Positions 1-9,019 are shown, counted from the first letter of the stretch. The stretch is 64,000 nt of DNA from Hyphomicrobium album (GCF_009708035.1 NZ_WMBQ01000001.1:1858501-1922500), one strand, 5' to 3'. A program made the numbers and translations. The notes: generated by a model from the letters alone, not told the origin.

Positions 1-142
1 GCGCCTTCGGGCTCGGCCCGAGCGGCGTCTCGTTGGACGACAGCTTGATCGGCTTCACGCCCGCCGGAAGCCTACTCTCGCCGGGGACATACGGATCGAT
101 ATCGAGAATGCCCGGCTTGGGCTGGGGAATGGCGATAGCCAT
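1..142 (-). CDS. hisC: Histidinol-phosphate aminotransferase, N-terminal fragment (cut by window edge)
   Basis: Reading leftward from ATG at 142 gives about 47 residues that match the start of the HisC family: a short lead with PKPGILDI and PYVPG, then the conserved [13 protein letters not shown] segment near the N terminus of this PLP-dependent class I/II aminotransferase. HisC converts imidazole-acetol phosphate and glutamate to histidinol phosphate in histidine synthesis, and in many alphaproteobacteria also serves aromatic amino acid transamination. The catalytic lysine lies beyond the left edge. It is divergent from metX, an arrangement I recall from Rhizobiales. The assignment rests on the N-terminal segment only. 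Confidence 0.85.
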   Translation of the reverse strand, partial: MAIAIPQPKPGILDIDPYVPGESRLPAGVKPIKLSSNETPLGPSPKA

Positions 143-320
143 GAGGGCGTCGTCCGGATTGTTAAGGCCTGGGTTTCCAGGCGCGGCAAGTGATACAGAC
201 GCCGGCAATGGAACGCAAAGGCTTGGAAGCGATCACAGCTTCCGCCAAAGCCGGTAACCGGGGCGTGTGCGAGCGGCCACTTGACGGCGCCACGCCGGTA
301 CCGATATTCCCTTCGACACT

Positions 321-376
321 TCGTGGTGATTTGGCCGGCCGGCTTGCAACCACGTTAAATAAGTCGCTAAAAAGGG
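321..376 (+). ncRNA. SAM-II riboswitch (metA motif) upstream of metX
   Basis: The stretch matches the SAM-II aptamer closely. P1 is formed by CGTGG (322-326) and CCACG (350-354). The loop begins with the conserved TGATTT and ends with GCTTGCAA. The 3' tail ends with the hallmark GCTAAAAAGGG (366-376). In known SAM-II structures this tail folds back into the P1 loop to make an H-type pseudoknot that binds S-adenosylmethionine; here loop GGCC could pair with tail GGCC at 375-378. It lies about 100 nt before metX, the expected target class for this riboswitch in alphaproteobacteria. High SAM should lower metX-metW expression. Confidence 0.93.
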
Positions 377-384
377 CCGCGCGC

Positions 385-436
385 ACCCGGTTAATGGATG
401 AGCGGCCTCAGGGCCTGCAATCCGGCCGGGTTTTTT
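385..436 (+). terminator. Probable riboswitch-controlled intrinsic terminator in the metX leader
   Basis: Just downstream of the aptamer a GC-rich segment can fold either as ACCCGG (385-390) with CCGGGT (426-431) or as CGGCC (403-407) with GGCCG (424-428). It is followed directly by a run of six T (431-436). GCGGCC at 402-407 can alternatively pair with GGCCGC at 375-380, the last bases of the aptamer, which gives a competing antiterminator. The folding is drawn by eye and no energies were calculated. Confidence 0.6.
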
Positions 437-478
437 GTTGCCCTCGCATTGTGCGCGGGCAGGGAGCGCGCATCAGCG

Positions 479-1678
479 ATGCCAGTGCATCCGACCTTGG
501 CGGACGTCGAAACTGACGGTGGGCAGAACCTGCGGCTTGCCGAGGCGAACAGCCCATCGAGCAAGGTGCTTCGCCTGCCCGAGAGCGAGCCGCTGCGGCT
601 CGCCTGCGACCAACTTTTGGCGCCGATCTCCATCGCCTACGAGACATACGGACAGCTCAACGCCGACAAGTCGAACGCGATCCTCATCTGCCACGCGCTC
701 ACCGGCGACCAGTACGTCGCATCCCAGCATCCAGTGACCAAGAAGCCCGGCTGGTGGTCGACGCTGGTCGGTCCCGGCAAGCCGGTCGACACCGACCGCT
801 TCTTCGTCATCTCCCCGAATATTCTCGGCGGCTGCATGGGCTCGACGGGTCCGGCCTCCATCGACCCGAAAACCGGCAAGCCGTACGGCCTCAACTTTCC
901 GGTCATCACCATCGGCGACATGGTCAACGCGCAGGCGCGCTTGATCGATCATCTCGGCATCGACCAGCTGTTCACCGTCATCGGCGGCTCGATGGGCGGC
1001 ATGCAGGTGCTGGAGTGGGCGGCGAGCCATCCCGAGCGCGTGTTCTCGGCGGTACCGATTGCCACCGCCGCGTGGCATTCGTCTCAGAACATCGCTTTCC
1101 ACGAGGTGGGGCGCCAGGCCGTGATGGCCGACCCCGAGTGGTGCGGCGGCGACTATCATTCCTTCGGCAAGGTGCCGCGCAACGGGTTGTCGGTCGCGCG
1201 CATGGCCGCGCACATTACCTACCTGTCGGAAGACGCGCTGCATCGGAAGTTCGGCCGTTCGCTGCAGGAGCGCTCGAAGGTCACGTTCTCGTTCAATGCA
1301 GATTTCCAGGTGGAGAGCTATCTGCGCCACCAGGGCTCGACATTCGTCGACCGCTTCGACGCCAACAGCTATCTCTACATCACGCGCGCGATGGACTACT
1401 TCGACCTCGCCGCCGAACGCGGCGACGTGCTGGCGAACGCATTTCGCGGGACCAAGGCGCGCTTCTGCGTCGTTTCGTTCACGAGCGACTGGCTCTATCC
1501 GACACGCGAGAGCCGCGAGATCGTGCACGCGCTCAACGCAGTGGCGGCCAACGTCTCCTTCGTCGAGATCGATTCGAACAACGGCCACGACGCGTTTCTG
1601 CTGGAGGAGCCGGAGTTCTTCGCCACCATCCGCGGTTTCTTGACGGCAGCCGGCACCCGGCGCGGGTTGAAGGTATAG
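479..1678 (+). CDS. metX: Homoserine O-acyltransferase (MetX)
   Basis: MetX acylates the hydroxyl of L-homoserine from acetyl-CoA (succinyl-CoA in some family members), the first committed step of methionine synthesis. The 399-residue protein has the alpha/beta-hydrolase layout of the family: nucleophile Ser171 in GGSMGGMQ, the acid Asp337 in SDWLYPT and the base His370 in NNGHDAFL. A longer frame opens at 398, but that ATG lies inside the leader hairpin. ATG 479 is preferred because it has an AGGGA element upstream, lies after the terminator and gives the normal length. metW follows after 6 bp. Control is expected through the SAM-II riboswitch. Confidence 0.95.
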   Translation: MPVHPTLADVETDGGQNLRLAEANSPSSKVLRLPESEPLRLACDQLLAPISIAYETYGQLNADKSNAILICHALTGDQYVASQHPVTKKPGWWSTLVGPGKPVDTDRFFVISPNILGGCMGSTGPASIDPKTGKPYGLNFPVITIGDMVNAQARLIDHLGIDQLFTVIGGSMGGMQVLEWAASHPERVFSAVPIATAAWHSSQNIAFHEVGRQAVMADPEWCGGDYHSFGKVPRNGLSVARMAAHITYLSEDALHRKFGRSLQERSKVTFSFNADFQVESYLRHQGSTFVDRFDANSYLYITRAMDYFDLAAERGDVLANAFRGTKARFCVVSFTSDWLYPTRESREIVHALNAVAANVSFVEIDSNNGHDAFLLEEPEFFATIRGFLTAAGTRRGLKV

Positions 1679-1684
1679 CGCCAC

Positions 1685-2323
1685 ATGCAGAAGATACCTC
1701 AAGGCCCGGGCTCGCCCCGCGTCGACCACCTGCTCATCGCCGAAATGGTCGAGCCGGGGTCGCGCGTGCTGGACGTGGGCTGCGGTGACGGTGCGCTCCT
1801 GCACCTGCTCGCGGAAACAAAGTCCACTGACGGGCGCGGCGTCGAGCTGTCGCGCGAGCGGGTGAACGCCTGCGTGACGCGGGGGCTGTCGGTCGTTCAG
1901 GGCGACGCGGACCGCGATCTCGCCAATTACCCCGACCAGGCGTTCGACTACGCGATCCTCAGCCTGACCATCCAGGCGACGCACTACCCCAAGACGGTGC
2001 TGGAGAACCTGCTCCGTATCGGCCGGCGGGCCATCGTCTCATTCCCCAATTTCGGGCATTGGCGCATCCGGGCGGAATTGCTGTTCACTGGCCGTATGCC
2101 GCAAACCCGCAACCTGCCCGAGCCTTGGTACGCCAGCCCCGACGCCCACTTGTGCACGATCAAGGACTTTGCCGAGCTGGTTGCCTCGGTGGATGCGGAG
2201 GTCGAGGACGCCGTGGCCTTCAACACCTCCGGGCAGCGGCTCTCCATGCGGCGGTCGATATGGATGCAAAACCTGCTGGGCGAGAAGGCCGTGTTTCTGC
2301 TCCGCAAGCGCTACACCGGCTGA
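1685..2323 (+). CDS. metW: Methionine biosynthesis protein MetW
   Basis: A 212-residue protein with the methyltransferase-like fold of MetW. The SAM-binding glycine motif DVGCGDG lies near residue 32, and the family segments SFPNFGHWR and the NLPEPWY region follow. MetW is the usual partner of MetX in proteobacteria and is reported to support the acyltransferase step; its own chemistry is not settled. It starts 6 bp after the metX stop and belongs to the same riboswitch-controlled unit. Length and motifs are typical. Confidence 0.93.
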   Translation: MQKIPQGPGSPRVDHLLIAEMVEPGSRVLDVGCGDGALLHLLAETKSTDGRGVELSRERVNACVTRGLSVVQGDADRDLANYPDQAFDYAILSLTIQATHYPKTVLENLLRIGRRAIVSFPNFGHWRIRAELLFTGRMPQTRNLPEPWYASPDAHLCTIKDFAELVASVDAEVEDAVAFNTSGQRLSMRRSIWMQNLLGEKAVFLLRKRYTG

Positions 2324-2383
2324 ACGCTTGTGGCCGGCGACGCTGCGCGGTTTCGCCATACCCTCAATGTTTCCGGCGCTTTC

Positions 2384-2412
2384 TTGACACCCCCAGGGGC
2401 CGTCACTATGGT
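2384..2412 (+). promoter_or_regulatory. Sigma-70-type promoter of the ATP synthase F0 operon
   Basis: A perfect -35 hexamer TTGACA (2384-2389) is followed after exactly 17 bp by TATGGT (2407-2412). It lies about 67 bp before atpI, after the metW stop, and the next five genes have no comparable promoter between them. Confidence 0.7.
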
Positions 2413-2478
2413 GCGCCGCGTTGATAAATCCTGCCGTTTTCGTAAGCCTCGTAATGCTCAGCTGGGCTAGCTCAAACC

Positions 2479-2889
2479 ATGCCGTCCGCAGGGAAAAACG
2501 ACCCCCCGGAACGCGGCGAGATCAGCCCCGAAGAGCGTGAGGCCTTCCGACAGCGATCAGACGCGATCGGGAAACGGCTCGGCGAGGTGAAAGCCCGTCG
2601 CGAGCCGGTAGACCGCTCGGCGGAGAATCGGGCCCGCGGCGAAGCCTTCGCCAAGGCGTTCCGGCTCGTGGCCGAGCTCTTGGTCGGCGTCGGTGTAGGT
2701 GGGTTCATCGGGTGGGCGCTCGATCGCCAACTCGGTACGGGGCCGTGGCTCCTGGTCTTGTTCTTCATCCTCGGCTTTGCCGCGGGAATGTCGAATGTGA
2801 TCCGGTCGGCGCGGATTGAACAAAACAAGCAGCAAGCACGACAGCTTGCATCGCCGTCCGTAACGGACGACGACGAGGACGATAGGTAG
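2479..2889 (+). CDS. atpI: ATP synthase subunit I (AtpI)
   Basis: A 136-residue protein with a charged, polar N-terminal half and two membrane helices at about 66-86 and 92-110. This is the layout of AtpI, the accessory protein encoded first in F0 operons that helps assemble the c-ring. The C terminus is strongly acidic (DDDEDDR). It opens the operon atpI-atpB-atpE-b'-b and ends 10 bp before atpB. Confidence 0.88.
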   Translation: MPSAGKNDPPERGEISPEEREAFRQRSDAIGKRLGEVKARREPVDRSAENRARGEAFAKAFRLVAELLVGVGVGGFIGWALDRQLGTGPWLLVLFFILGFAAGMSNVIRSARIEQNKQQARQLASPSVTDDDEDDR

Positions 2890-2899
2890 GGGAAAAGCC

Positions 2900-3637
2900 T
2901 TGGCTGCTGGTCATGGTCCCATGGAGCAGTTCCAGATCAAGCGGATCATTCCGCTTGAGCTGTTCGGATGGGATGTCTCTTTCACCAATTCGTCCCTGTT
3001 CATGGTGATCGCCATGGCGATCATCCCGCTCTTCTATCTTGTCGCCATGAACCGCCGCGCGCTGGTTCCTGGGCGGCTGCAGTCCACCGCCGAGCTCAGC
3101 TACGAGTATGTCGCCAACATGGTTCGCGACATCGTCGGCGAAGGGGGGATGAAGTACTTCCCCTGGATCTTCACGATCTTCATGTTCATCCTCGTGCTGA
3201 ACCTGCTGGGCCTCTTGCCCTACTCGTTCACGGTCACGAGCCACATCATCGTCACCTTCGCGCTCGCCGCCATGGTCTGGCTGATGGTCACCGTGATCGG
3301 CTTCGTCAACCACGGCCCCGGCTTCCTCAAGCTGTTCGTGCCGTCGGGCGTGCCGTGGTGGCTCTTGCCGATCATCGTCGTGATCGAGCTGATCTCGTAT
3401 CTCATCCGCCCGATTAGCCACTCGGTGCGTCTGTTCGCCAACATGATGGCCGGACACGCCATGCTGAAAGTCTTCGCCGGATTCGTCATCGGCCTCGGGC
3501 TGCTCGGCGGCTGGGCGCCCCTGGTATTCCTCGTGGGCTTCACCGGACTCGAGCTGGTGGTGGCCTTCCTGCAGGCCTTCATCTTCACCGTGCTCACCTG
3601 CATCTACCTCAACGACGCGGTGAACATGCACCACTGA
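2900..3637 (+). CDS. atpB: F0F1 ATP synthase subunit a
   Basis: Subunit a forms the stator half-channels through which protons reach the c-ring in the inner membrane. The 245-residue protein has multiple membrane helices and the signature SHSVRLFANMMAGH, in which Arg177 corresponds to the essential stator arginine. The start is a TTG at 2900, 8 nt after AGGGGAA; a later ATG at 2921 would give a protein seven residues shorter. It lies between atpI and atpE in the expected alphaproteobacterial order. Confidence 0.96.
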   Translation: MAAGHGPMEQFQIKRIIPLELFGWDVSFTNSSLFMVIAMAIIPLFYLVAMNRRALVPGRLQSTAELSYEYVANMVRDIVGEGGMKYFPWIFTIFMFILVLNLLGLLPYSFTVTSHIIVTFALAAMVWLMVTVIGFVNHGPGFLKLFVPSGVPWWLLPIIVVIELISYLIRPISHSVRLFANMMAGHAMLKVFAGFVIGLGLLGGWAPLVFLVGFTGLELVVAFLQAFIFTVLTCIYLNDAVNMHH

Positions 3638-3726
3638 ATCAATGAATGCCGCCACGCGAGCAAAGCTCCGTGCCGGTCTTCATCGTGACACGACTAGAAC
3701 CAAAACCCGGTATGGAGACGACGACT

Positions 3727-3951
3727 ATGGATCCTCAGGCAGCAAAGTTCATCGGCGCTGGCCTCGCTTGCTTCGCCCTCATCGGCGCCGGCGTCGGCAT
3801 CGGCAACATCTTCGCCAACTACCTGTCGGGCGCCCTGCGCAACCCGTCGGCTGCTCCGGGCCAGTTCACCAACCTGCTGATCGGCTTCGCTCTCTGCGAA
3901 GCAACGGGCCTCTTCGGTCTATTGATCGCGCTGATGATCCTGTTCGCCTAA
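3727..3951 (+). CDS. atpE: F0F1 ATP synthase subunit c
   Basis: The proteolipid of the rotating c-ring: 74 residues in two membrane helices joined by the polar loop RNPSAAPG. The proton-carrying carboxylate is Glu58 in the second helix (FALCEATG). The frame is open from 3646, but ATG 3727 gives the typical MDPQAAKFIG start of alphaproteobacterial c subunits and has GGAG at 3714-3717 at good spacing. The 90 bp after atpB hold no other gene. As the most abundant F0 subunit it is probably translated more strongly than its neighbours. Confidence 0.96.
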   Translation: MDPQAAKFIGAGLACFALIGAGVGIGNIFANYLSGALRNPSAAPGQFTNLLIGFALCEATGLFGLLIALMILFA

Positions 3952-3985
3952 TCCCGAGCGGGCGCACCGGCGCGAGGAGGAACTT

Positions 3986-4540
3986 ATGATCGCAGCTGTC
4001 TCAGCTTTGGTCGTGGCGCTTGCCGCCGCGGCGGAGCACGGGGAGAAGGCTGGGGGTCTGCCGCAGCTCAATCCGGCCGACTTCGTGCCACAGCTGGCCT
4101 GGTTGTTGGTGACGTTCGTCATCCTCTACCTGATCCTCTCGCGCGTGACCCTGCCGCGCATCGGCGAGGTGCTCGAGGAGCGCCGCGATCGCGTGCAGCG
4201 CGATCTCGACGCCGCTGAGCGCTTCAAGGTCGATACCGACACGGCGCTCGCCAACTACGAGAAAGCCCTGAGCGACGCCCGCCAGAAGGCGTCCTCCATG
4301 GCCAAGGACGTGCGCGACCGGCTCGGTGCCGACACCGAAAAGGAGCGTGCGCGGATCGAGGGCGAGCTCAATTCCAAGCTGGCCGACGCGGAAACGCGTA
4401 TTGCCGCGACCAAGTCCAAGGCTCTGGCGAGCGTGGACGAGATCGCTGCCGAGACGGCAAGCGCCGTCGTCGGCAAGCTGCTCGGCGAGGAAGTGAGCCC
4501 GGCCGAGGTCAAGAAGGCGCTGCAGCCCGCAGCCGAGTGA
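3986..4540 (+). CDS. atpG: F0F1 ATP synthase subunit b' (second b-type stalk subunit)
   Basis: A 184-residue b-type stalk protein: a short N-terminal region, one membrane helix at about 35-52 (QLAWLLVTFVILYLIL), then a long charged helix with PRIGEVLEERRDRV, the standard start of the b-family coiled coil. Alphaproteobacteria and chloroplast-type enzymes carry two different b subunits, b' and b, instead of a b2 homodimer. Here the two genes are adjacent. An SD-like GAGGAGG precedes the ATG. Confidence 0.93.
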   Translation: MIAAVSALVVALAAAAEHGEKAGGLPQLNPADFVPQLAWLLVTFVILYLILSRVTLPRIGEVLEERRDRVQRDLDAAERFKVDTDTALANYEKALSDARQKASSMAKDVRDRLGADTEKERARIEGELNSKLADAETRIAATKSKALASVDEIAAETASAVVGKLLGEEVSPAEVKKALQPAAE

Positions 4541-4548
4541 GGAGCGCG

Positions 4549-5046
4549 ATGCACTTCGATCTGCACGACCCAACGTTCTGGGTGATGATCGCCTTCTTCG
4601 GCTTCATCGGCCTCCTCTACTATTACAAGGTGCACAAGGTCGTCGGCAAAGCGCTCGACAACCGCGCCGACGCCATTCGCAAGGAGCTCGACGAGGCACG
4701 TCGCCTGCGCGACGAGGCGCAGGCGCTGCTGGCCGACTACAAGCGCAAGAGCCTCGAGGCCGAGACCGAGGCGAAGGAAATCCTCGAGCAGGCCAGGCGC
4801 GAGGCCGAGGCGCTGACCGCGCAGACGCGCAAGGCGCTGCAGGAAACGGTTGAGCGGCGCACCAAGTCGGCGGAAGAGAAGATCGCCCGCGCCGAGGCCC
4901 AGGCGCTCGCCGAGGTTCGTTCCTCGGCCGTCGACAGCGCCATCGCCGCGGCGGAGAGGATCCTCAAGGCGAAAGCCTCCTCGGCGGCCACGGCTGCCGG
5001 GCTCGTCGAGCAGGGCATCAAGGATCTCGGCGGCAAGCTGAACTGA
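4549..5046 (+). CDS. atpF: F0F1 ATP synthase subunit b
   Basis: The second stalk subunit, 165 residues: one N-terminal membrane helix (FWVMIAFFGFIGLLYYY) and a long Lys/Glu/Arg/Ala-rich helix that pairs with b' to link F0 to F1. ATG 4549 is chosen over an in-frame GTG at 4537 because AGGAG at 4540-4544 sits just before it. The SD sequence overlaps the b' stop codon, suggesting translational coupling. It is the last gene of the operon, followed by a strong terminator. The F1 genes are not in this window, as usual in this group. Confidence 0.94.
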   Translation: MHFDLHDPTFWVMIAFFGFIGLLYYYKVHKVVGKALDNRADAIRKELDEARRLRDEAQALLADYKRKSLEAETEAKEILEQARREAEALTAQTRKALQETVERRTKSAEEKIARAEAQALAEVRSSAVDSAIAAAERILKAKASSAATAAGLVEQGIKDLGGKLN

Positions 5047-5072
5047 TCGGAAGCCAACAAACGAAGTGCTTC

Positions 5073-5099
5073 AAACGCCCCGGATCTCCGGGGCGTTTT
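5073..5099 (+). terminator. Intrinsic terminator of the atp F0 operon
   Basis: AAACGCCCCGG (5073-5083) pairs with CCGGGGCGTTT (5088-5098) over a 4-nt loop, and a TTTT run closes the stem, 26 bp after the atpF stop. Confidence 0.88.
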
Positions 5100-5174
5100 G
5101 CTTTGCGCTGGCTGGCGCGTGTTCGGCAGCAAAGGGCAGGTTGTCGTGACCGGCGCGGGCATCCGAGTCCGGTG

Positions 5175-5831
5175 CTAGCCGGCGCCCTGGGCACCCTGAT
5201 CGAAGCCGACGAAGACCTCGAATTCGCCCGGGCGCGTGCCTTCCGGAATCTCGAAGGTCACGGTGCGCACCGTCGAGAAGTAGCCGATCGGGTTGTCGAC
5301 GGCGACGGCGGCATCGACGCTCACGACGTCGCTCGTCACCTTGGCGCGCTTGGCATCCGTCACGGTCACGTTGATCGGTAGCTTGACGTTGCCCGCATGC
5401 CCGCGCGGCCCGAGTAGCACGCGGCCGGAGAAGCCATAGCGCACCGTCACGCGACCGGGCTCGATCTGACATTCGCGCGCGGTCTTGGTGATTTCACCGC
5501 GGTGCATAATGGCGAGGCCGTCGCCGGCGCGCCCGTCCTCATAGATCGTCAGGTGGCCGCCGTGCGGCGATATGCTCAGCCGCGGACAGCCATGGGCGAC
5601 CTCGCCCACCGGCGTGCCGACAGAGCCGACGTCCGTTTTCGCCGCCGAAAGCAATTGCTCCTCGCTTACGCCGGGCGAGGGGCTCGACTGTGAGGATGAG
5701 CTGCCGAAAACGCTGCTGCCCAGGCCGGAGGTGATGGAAGAAATGCCGCAGCCGGAGGTGAGTAGAGTTAATACGCCGCAGACGCAGACAAACGCGCCCA
5801 CGCGCGCAGCACTGGTTGCGGCCTGCCCCAT
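5175..5831 (-). CDS. Putative lipoprotein of unknown function
   Basis: No family recognised. Starting at ATG 5831, the 218-residue protein opens with a hydrophobic signal (VGAFVCVCGVLTLL) ending in TSGC, so Cys28 is a plausible lipidation site, although the -3 residue is Thr rather than the usual Leu. A serine-rich linker follows, then a beta-rich domain with a possible pair of cysteines (AHGCPRLS and ARECQIEP). The frame is open upstream to 5936, but that extension has no signal character. It is transcribed away from ispH. An outer-membrane or periplasmic role is inferred only from the signal. Confidence 0.6.
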   Translation of the reverse strand: MGQAATSAARVGAFVCVCGVLTLLTSGCGISSITSGLGSSVFGSSSSQSSPSPGVSEEQLLSAAKTDVGSVGTPVGEVAHGCPRLSISPHGGHLTIYEDGRAGDGLAIMHRGEITKTARECQIEPGRVTVRYGFSGRVLLGPRGHAGNVKLPINVTVTDAKRAKVTSDVVSVDAAVAVDNPIGYFSTVRTVTFEIPEGTRPGEFEVFVGFDQGAQGAG

Positions 5832-5997
5832 TGCGCCCCGGTCTGACCCCTCGATGGCCCCTTGTGTGCCGAAGGCCCCTAAACCCCTAGGCCAGCAGCG
5901 GAGGCTTCCTGTATTGTTCGTGACCAAGCCTAGCACCCCAAACCAACCCCGACCAAGCGCATTGCACGACGATGCCCCCGGGTAGACCGAGAAAGCG

Positions 5998-6987
5998 ATG
6001 TCCGCAGCATCTTCACCGCCAGCGCCCCATTCCCGGCCACCCTTGACCGTTTACCTTGCGGCCCCGCGCGGATTCTGCGCCGGCGTGGACCGAGCCATTC
6101 AAATCGTCGAATTGGCTTTGGCCAAATATGGCGCTCCCGTCTATGTGCGCCATGAGATCGTTCACAACCGATTTGTCGTTGATTCCCTGAGGGCTAAAGG
6201 TGCCGTTTTTGTGGAAGAGTTGGACGACATACCAGAGACCGACCAACCCGTGATCTTTTCGGCACACGGGGTCGCCAAGTCGGTGCCGTCCGCGGCCAAG
6301 GCCCGCAACATGTTCGTCCTCGATGCCACCTGCCCGCTGGTGTTCAAGGTGCACATCGAGGCCGCCCGGCACTACGAGGAAGGCCTGCAAATCCTGCTCA
6401 TCGGCCACGCCGGGCACCCGGAGGTGGTAGGCACCATGGGGCAGCTGCCGGACGGGGCCGTGACCCTGATCGAAACGGCAGCCGATGCCGAACGATTCGT
6501 GCCGCGCGACGCCGAAAAGCTCGCCTTCGTCACCCAGACCACACTCTCGGTCGACGACACGGCCGCGATCGTCGGGGTCCTGCGCCGGCGCTTTCCGAGC
6601 ATTGTCGGTCCCCACAAGGAAGACATCTGCTACGCCACGACGAACCGTCAGGCGGCCGTCAAAGCCATCGCCCCGAAGATCGGCTGCCTGCTTGTGGTCG
6701 GCAGCCCCCAAAGCTCCAACTCACTGCGCCTCGTCGAGGTGGCAGAACGGGCCGGCTGCCCCACGGCTCGCCTCATCGAGGGAGCCCGGGACATCCCGTG
6801 GAGGGACATCGAAGGGCTAGGCAGCGTCGGTGTCACGGCGGGCGCCTCGGCACCCGAGACACTCGTCGAGGAGGTGATCGACGCGTTCCGCGACCGCTTC
6901 GACGTGAAGCTCGAAACGGTTACAACGGCGCTCGAGCGCATCGCCTTCAACGTCCCGCGCGAACTACGGCCCAACTCCGCCGCCTGA
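5998..6987 (+). CDS. ispH: 4-hydroxy-3-methylbut-2-enyl diphosphate reductase (IspH)
   Basis: IspH reduces HMBPP to IPP and DMAPP, the last step of the MEP isoprenoid pathway, and carries a [4Fe-4S] cluster. The three cluster cysteines are present: Cys27 in RGFCAGV, Cys112 in DATCPLV and Cys211 in [11 protein letters not shown]. The 329-residue length is normal, with a short polar N-terminal extension of about 15 residues. thrB begins 13 bp downstream and rnhA follows, the common Rhizobiales run ispH-thrB-rnhA, so the three are probably cotranscribed. Confidence 0.96.
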   Translation: MSAASSPPAPHSRPPLTVYLAAPRGFCAGVDRAIQIVELALAKYGAPVYVRHEIVHNRFVVDSLRAKGAVFVEELDDIPETDQPVIFSAHGVAKSVPSAAKARNMFVLDATCPLVFKVHIEAARHYEEGLQILLIGHAGHPEVVGTMGQLPDGAVTLIETAADAERFVPRDAEKLAFVTQTTLSVDDTAAIVGVLRRRFPSIVGPHKEDICYATTNRQAAVKAIAPKIGCLLVVGSPQSSNSLRLVEVAERAGCPTARLIEGARDIPWRDIEGLGSVGVTAGASAPETLVEEVIDAFRDRFDVKLETVTTALERIAFNVPRELRPNSAA

Positions 6988-7000
6988 AAGACCCCCATAA

Positions 7001-7975
7001 ATGGCTGTTTACACTGAGGTCGGCGACGAGGAGCTGGCGAGCTTCATCGCCAGCTATGACCTGGGCGACCTGTTGTCGTTCAAGGGTATCGCCGAGGGCG
7101 TGGAGAACACGAACTACATCGTGCACACGTCGAAGGGCCCGTTCATCCTGACGCTCTACGAGAGGCGCGTCGAAGCGGCCGACCTGCCCTTCTATCTCGG
7201 GCTCATGGAGCATCTCGCCGAGCACGGTGTGACCTGCCCGACGCCGGTGCGCGACGCGCACGGCAAGAACCTGAGCCGTATCTCCGGCCGCCCGGCAGCG
7301 CTCGTCACTTTCCTGGAAGGCTTCTGGGTGCGCAGGCCGACGGCCGCCCACTGCGCCGCCGTCGGCCGTGCGCTCGCCGAGCTGCATCTTGGCGGCGAGG
7401 GCTTCGGGCTGCGCCGGTCCAACGCCTTGGGCCTCGCCGGCTGGCGTCCGCTCTATGAGCGCTTCGCGGACCGGGCGGGCGAGATCGCGCCCGATCTGGC
7501 ACGGCTCATCGAGGAGGAGCTGGCCTTCCTCCAAGAAAATTGGCCGCAAGGCCTGCCCGACGGCGTCATCCACGCCGACCTGTTCCCCGACAACGTCTTC
7601 TTCATCGGCGATCGCCTGAGCGGTCTCATCGATTTCTACTTCGCCTGCAACGACGCGCTCGCCTACGACATCGCCGTGAGCCTCAACGCCTGGTGCTTCG
7701 AGAAGGACATGTCGTTCAACATCACCAAGGGGCAAGCTTTCCTGCGCGGCTACGAGGACGTTCGGCCGTTGTCGGCGCGCGAGCGCGAGGCGATGCCCCT
7801 TCTGGCGCGCGGCGCGGCCATGCGCTTTCTGCTGACGCGTGCCTACGATTGGCTGAACACGCCCAAGGACGCACTCGTCAGCCCGAAGAACCCGATGGAG
7901 TACGTGCGCCGCCTGCGCTTTCACCAGGGGGTGCGCTCGATTGCCGAGTACGGCCTGAACGGGATGGCGAAATGA
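7001..7975 (+). CDS. thrB: Homoserine kinase, ThrB type II
   Basis: A 324-residue kinase of the aminoglycoside phosphotransferase/choline-kinase fold, the form of ThrB found in alphaproteobacteria and pseudomonads. Visible motifs are EGVENTNY in the N lobe, the catalytic-loop [11 protein letters not shown] (Brenner motif HxDxxxxN) and [10 protein letters not shown] for the metal-binding aspartate. It phosphorylates L-homoserine, the step before threonine synthase; thrC is about 9 kb away on the other strand. Its stop overlaps the rnhA start by 4 bp (ATGA). Confidence 0.94.
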   Translation: MAVYTEVGDEELASFIASYDLGDLLSFKGIAEGVENTNYIVHTSKGPFILTLYERRVEAADLPFYLGLMEHLAEHGVTCPTPVRDAHGKNLSRISGRPAALVTFLEGFWVRRPTAAHCAAVGRALAELHLGGEGFGLRRSNALGLAGWRPLYERFADRAGEIAPDLARLIEEELAFLQENWPQGLPDGVIHADLFPDNVFFIGDRLSGLIDFYFACNDALAYDIAVSLNAWCFEKDMSFNITKGQAFLRGYEDVRPLSAREREAMPLLARGAAMRFLLTRAYDWLNTPKDALVSPKNPMEYVRRLRFHQGVRSIAEYGLNGMAK

Positions 7976-8439
7976 GCGATCAAGCACCCGTCGTCATCTA
8001 CACGGACGGCGCCTGTTCGGGGAATCCTGGGCCGGGCGGCTGGGGCGCGATCCTCACCTATGGCGACACGTGCAAGGAAATCTCCGGTGGCGAGGCACTG
8101 ACGACGAACAACCGCATGGAGCTGATGGCGGCGATCTCGGCGCTCGAGGCGTTGAAACGCCCGAGCCGCGTCGAGCTGCACACCGACAGCGTCTACGTGA
8201 AGAACGGTATCACCAGCTGGATCCACGGCTGGAAGAAGAACGGCTGGAAGACCGCCGACAAGAAGCCCGTGAAAAACGTCGAGCTCTGGCAACGGCTCGA
8301 CGAGGCGCGGCGCACGCACGACATCGACTGGCGATGGGTCAAGGGACATGCCGGCCATCCGGAGAACGAGCGCGCCGACGAGCTGGCGCGGCTGGCCATG
8401 GCTGATTTCAAGCCCGGCAAGAGCCGCGCACAGTCCTAA
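7972..8439 (+). CDS. rnhA: Ribonuclease HI
   Basis: RNase HI cuts the RNA strand of RNA-DNA hybrids, removing primers and R-loops. The 155-residue protein has the complete catalytic set: Asp12 in [11 protein letters not shown], Glu50 in NRMELMA, Asp72 in HTDSVYV and Asp136 in ERADELA, with His126 in the KGHAGHPEN loop. The start overlaps the thrB stop, so the two are translationally coupled. Confidence 0.96.
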   Translation: MSDQAPVVIYTDGACSGNPGPGGWGAILTYGDTCKEISGGEALTTNNRMELMAAISALEALKRPSRVELHTDSVYVKNGITSWIHGWKKNGWKTADKKPVKNVELWQRLDEARRTHDIDWRWVKGHAGHPENERADELARLAMADFKPGKSRAQS

Positions 8440-8464
8440 TAGATATAGGCTTGTTCGCCGCCGC

Positions 8465-8962
8465 TCAGAGCGACCGGTCGATCATCGAGCAGAGAGTGTC
8501 GGCGCTCGACTTGTCGTGCTGCGGCGGCGAATCCTCGACATTGAGGACATTGACGACACCATCCTCGACCAACATGGCGTACCGTTTCGAACGGAGGCCG
8601 AGACCAAAGGCCGAAAGATCGATGTCGAGACCGATCGCCTGGGCGAAGTCGCCGTTGCCGTCGGCCAGCATCAAAATCTTTCCTGCAGCCCCCGTATCTT
8701 TGGCGAACTGCGTCAGCACGAATATGTCGTTGACGGCGGTGCAGGCGACAGTGTCGATGCCCTTGCCCTTGAGCTCGTCAAAGCGCGACACGAAGCCCGG
8801 CATGTGTTGCTCGGTGCACGTCGGCGTGTAGGCGCCGGGAACGGCGAACAGCGCCACTTTCTTGCCGGCGAAGATATCGTTGCTCGTCATCTTTTCGGGG
8901 CCGCCGGCGCCCATCACCGTGAACCCGCTGTCCGGCAAACGGTCTCCCACCTTGATCGTCAT
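8465..8962 (-). CDS. Peroxiredoxin, Prx5/AhpE-like (glutaredoxin-type peroxidase)
   Basis: A thiol peroxidase of 165 residues with the Prx5 signature PGAYTPTCTEQH; Cys49 is the peroxidatic cysteine, with Thr46 and the Pro-rich loop around it. It reduces hydrogen peroxide and alkyl hydroperoxides in the cytoplasm, using glutaredoxin, thioredoxin or glutathione in related enzymes. Two in-frame ATGs, at 8992 and 8962, each open the same 12-nt string encoding MTIK. The inner one is preferred because GGGAAAAG lies before it and MTIKVGDRLP is the family start. It converges with rnhA. Confidence 0.92.
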   Translation of the reverse strand: MTIKVGDRLPDSGFTVMGAGGPEKMTSNDIFAGKKVALFAVPGAYTPTCTEQHMPGFVSRFDELKGKGIDTVACTAVNDIFVLTQFAKDTGAAGKILMLADGNGDFAQAIGLDIDLSAFGLGLRSKRYAMLVEDGVVNVLNVEDSPPQHDKSSADTLCSMIDRSL

Positions 8963-9019
8963 TTTTTCTTTTCCCAAAAGCTTGATCGTCATTGCAGAAC
9001 GAAGCGGCGGAGCGACCGT

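Noticed and set aside
473..1984. 503-codon leftward frame opposite metX-metW
   Set aside because: It lies entirely across two recognised genes on the other strand; its composition is typical of antisense frames in GC-rich DNA.
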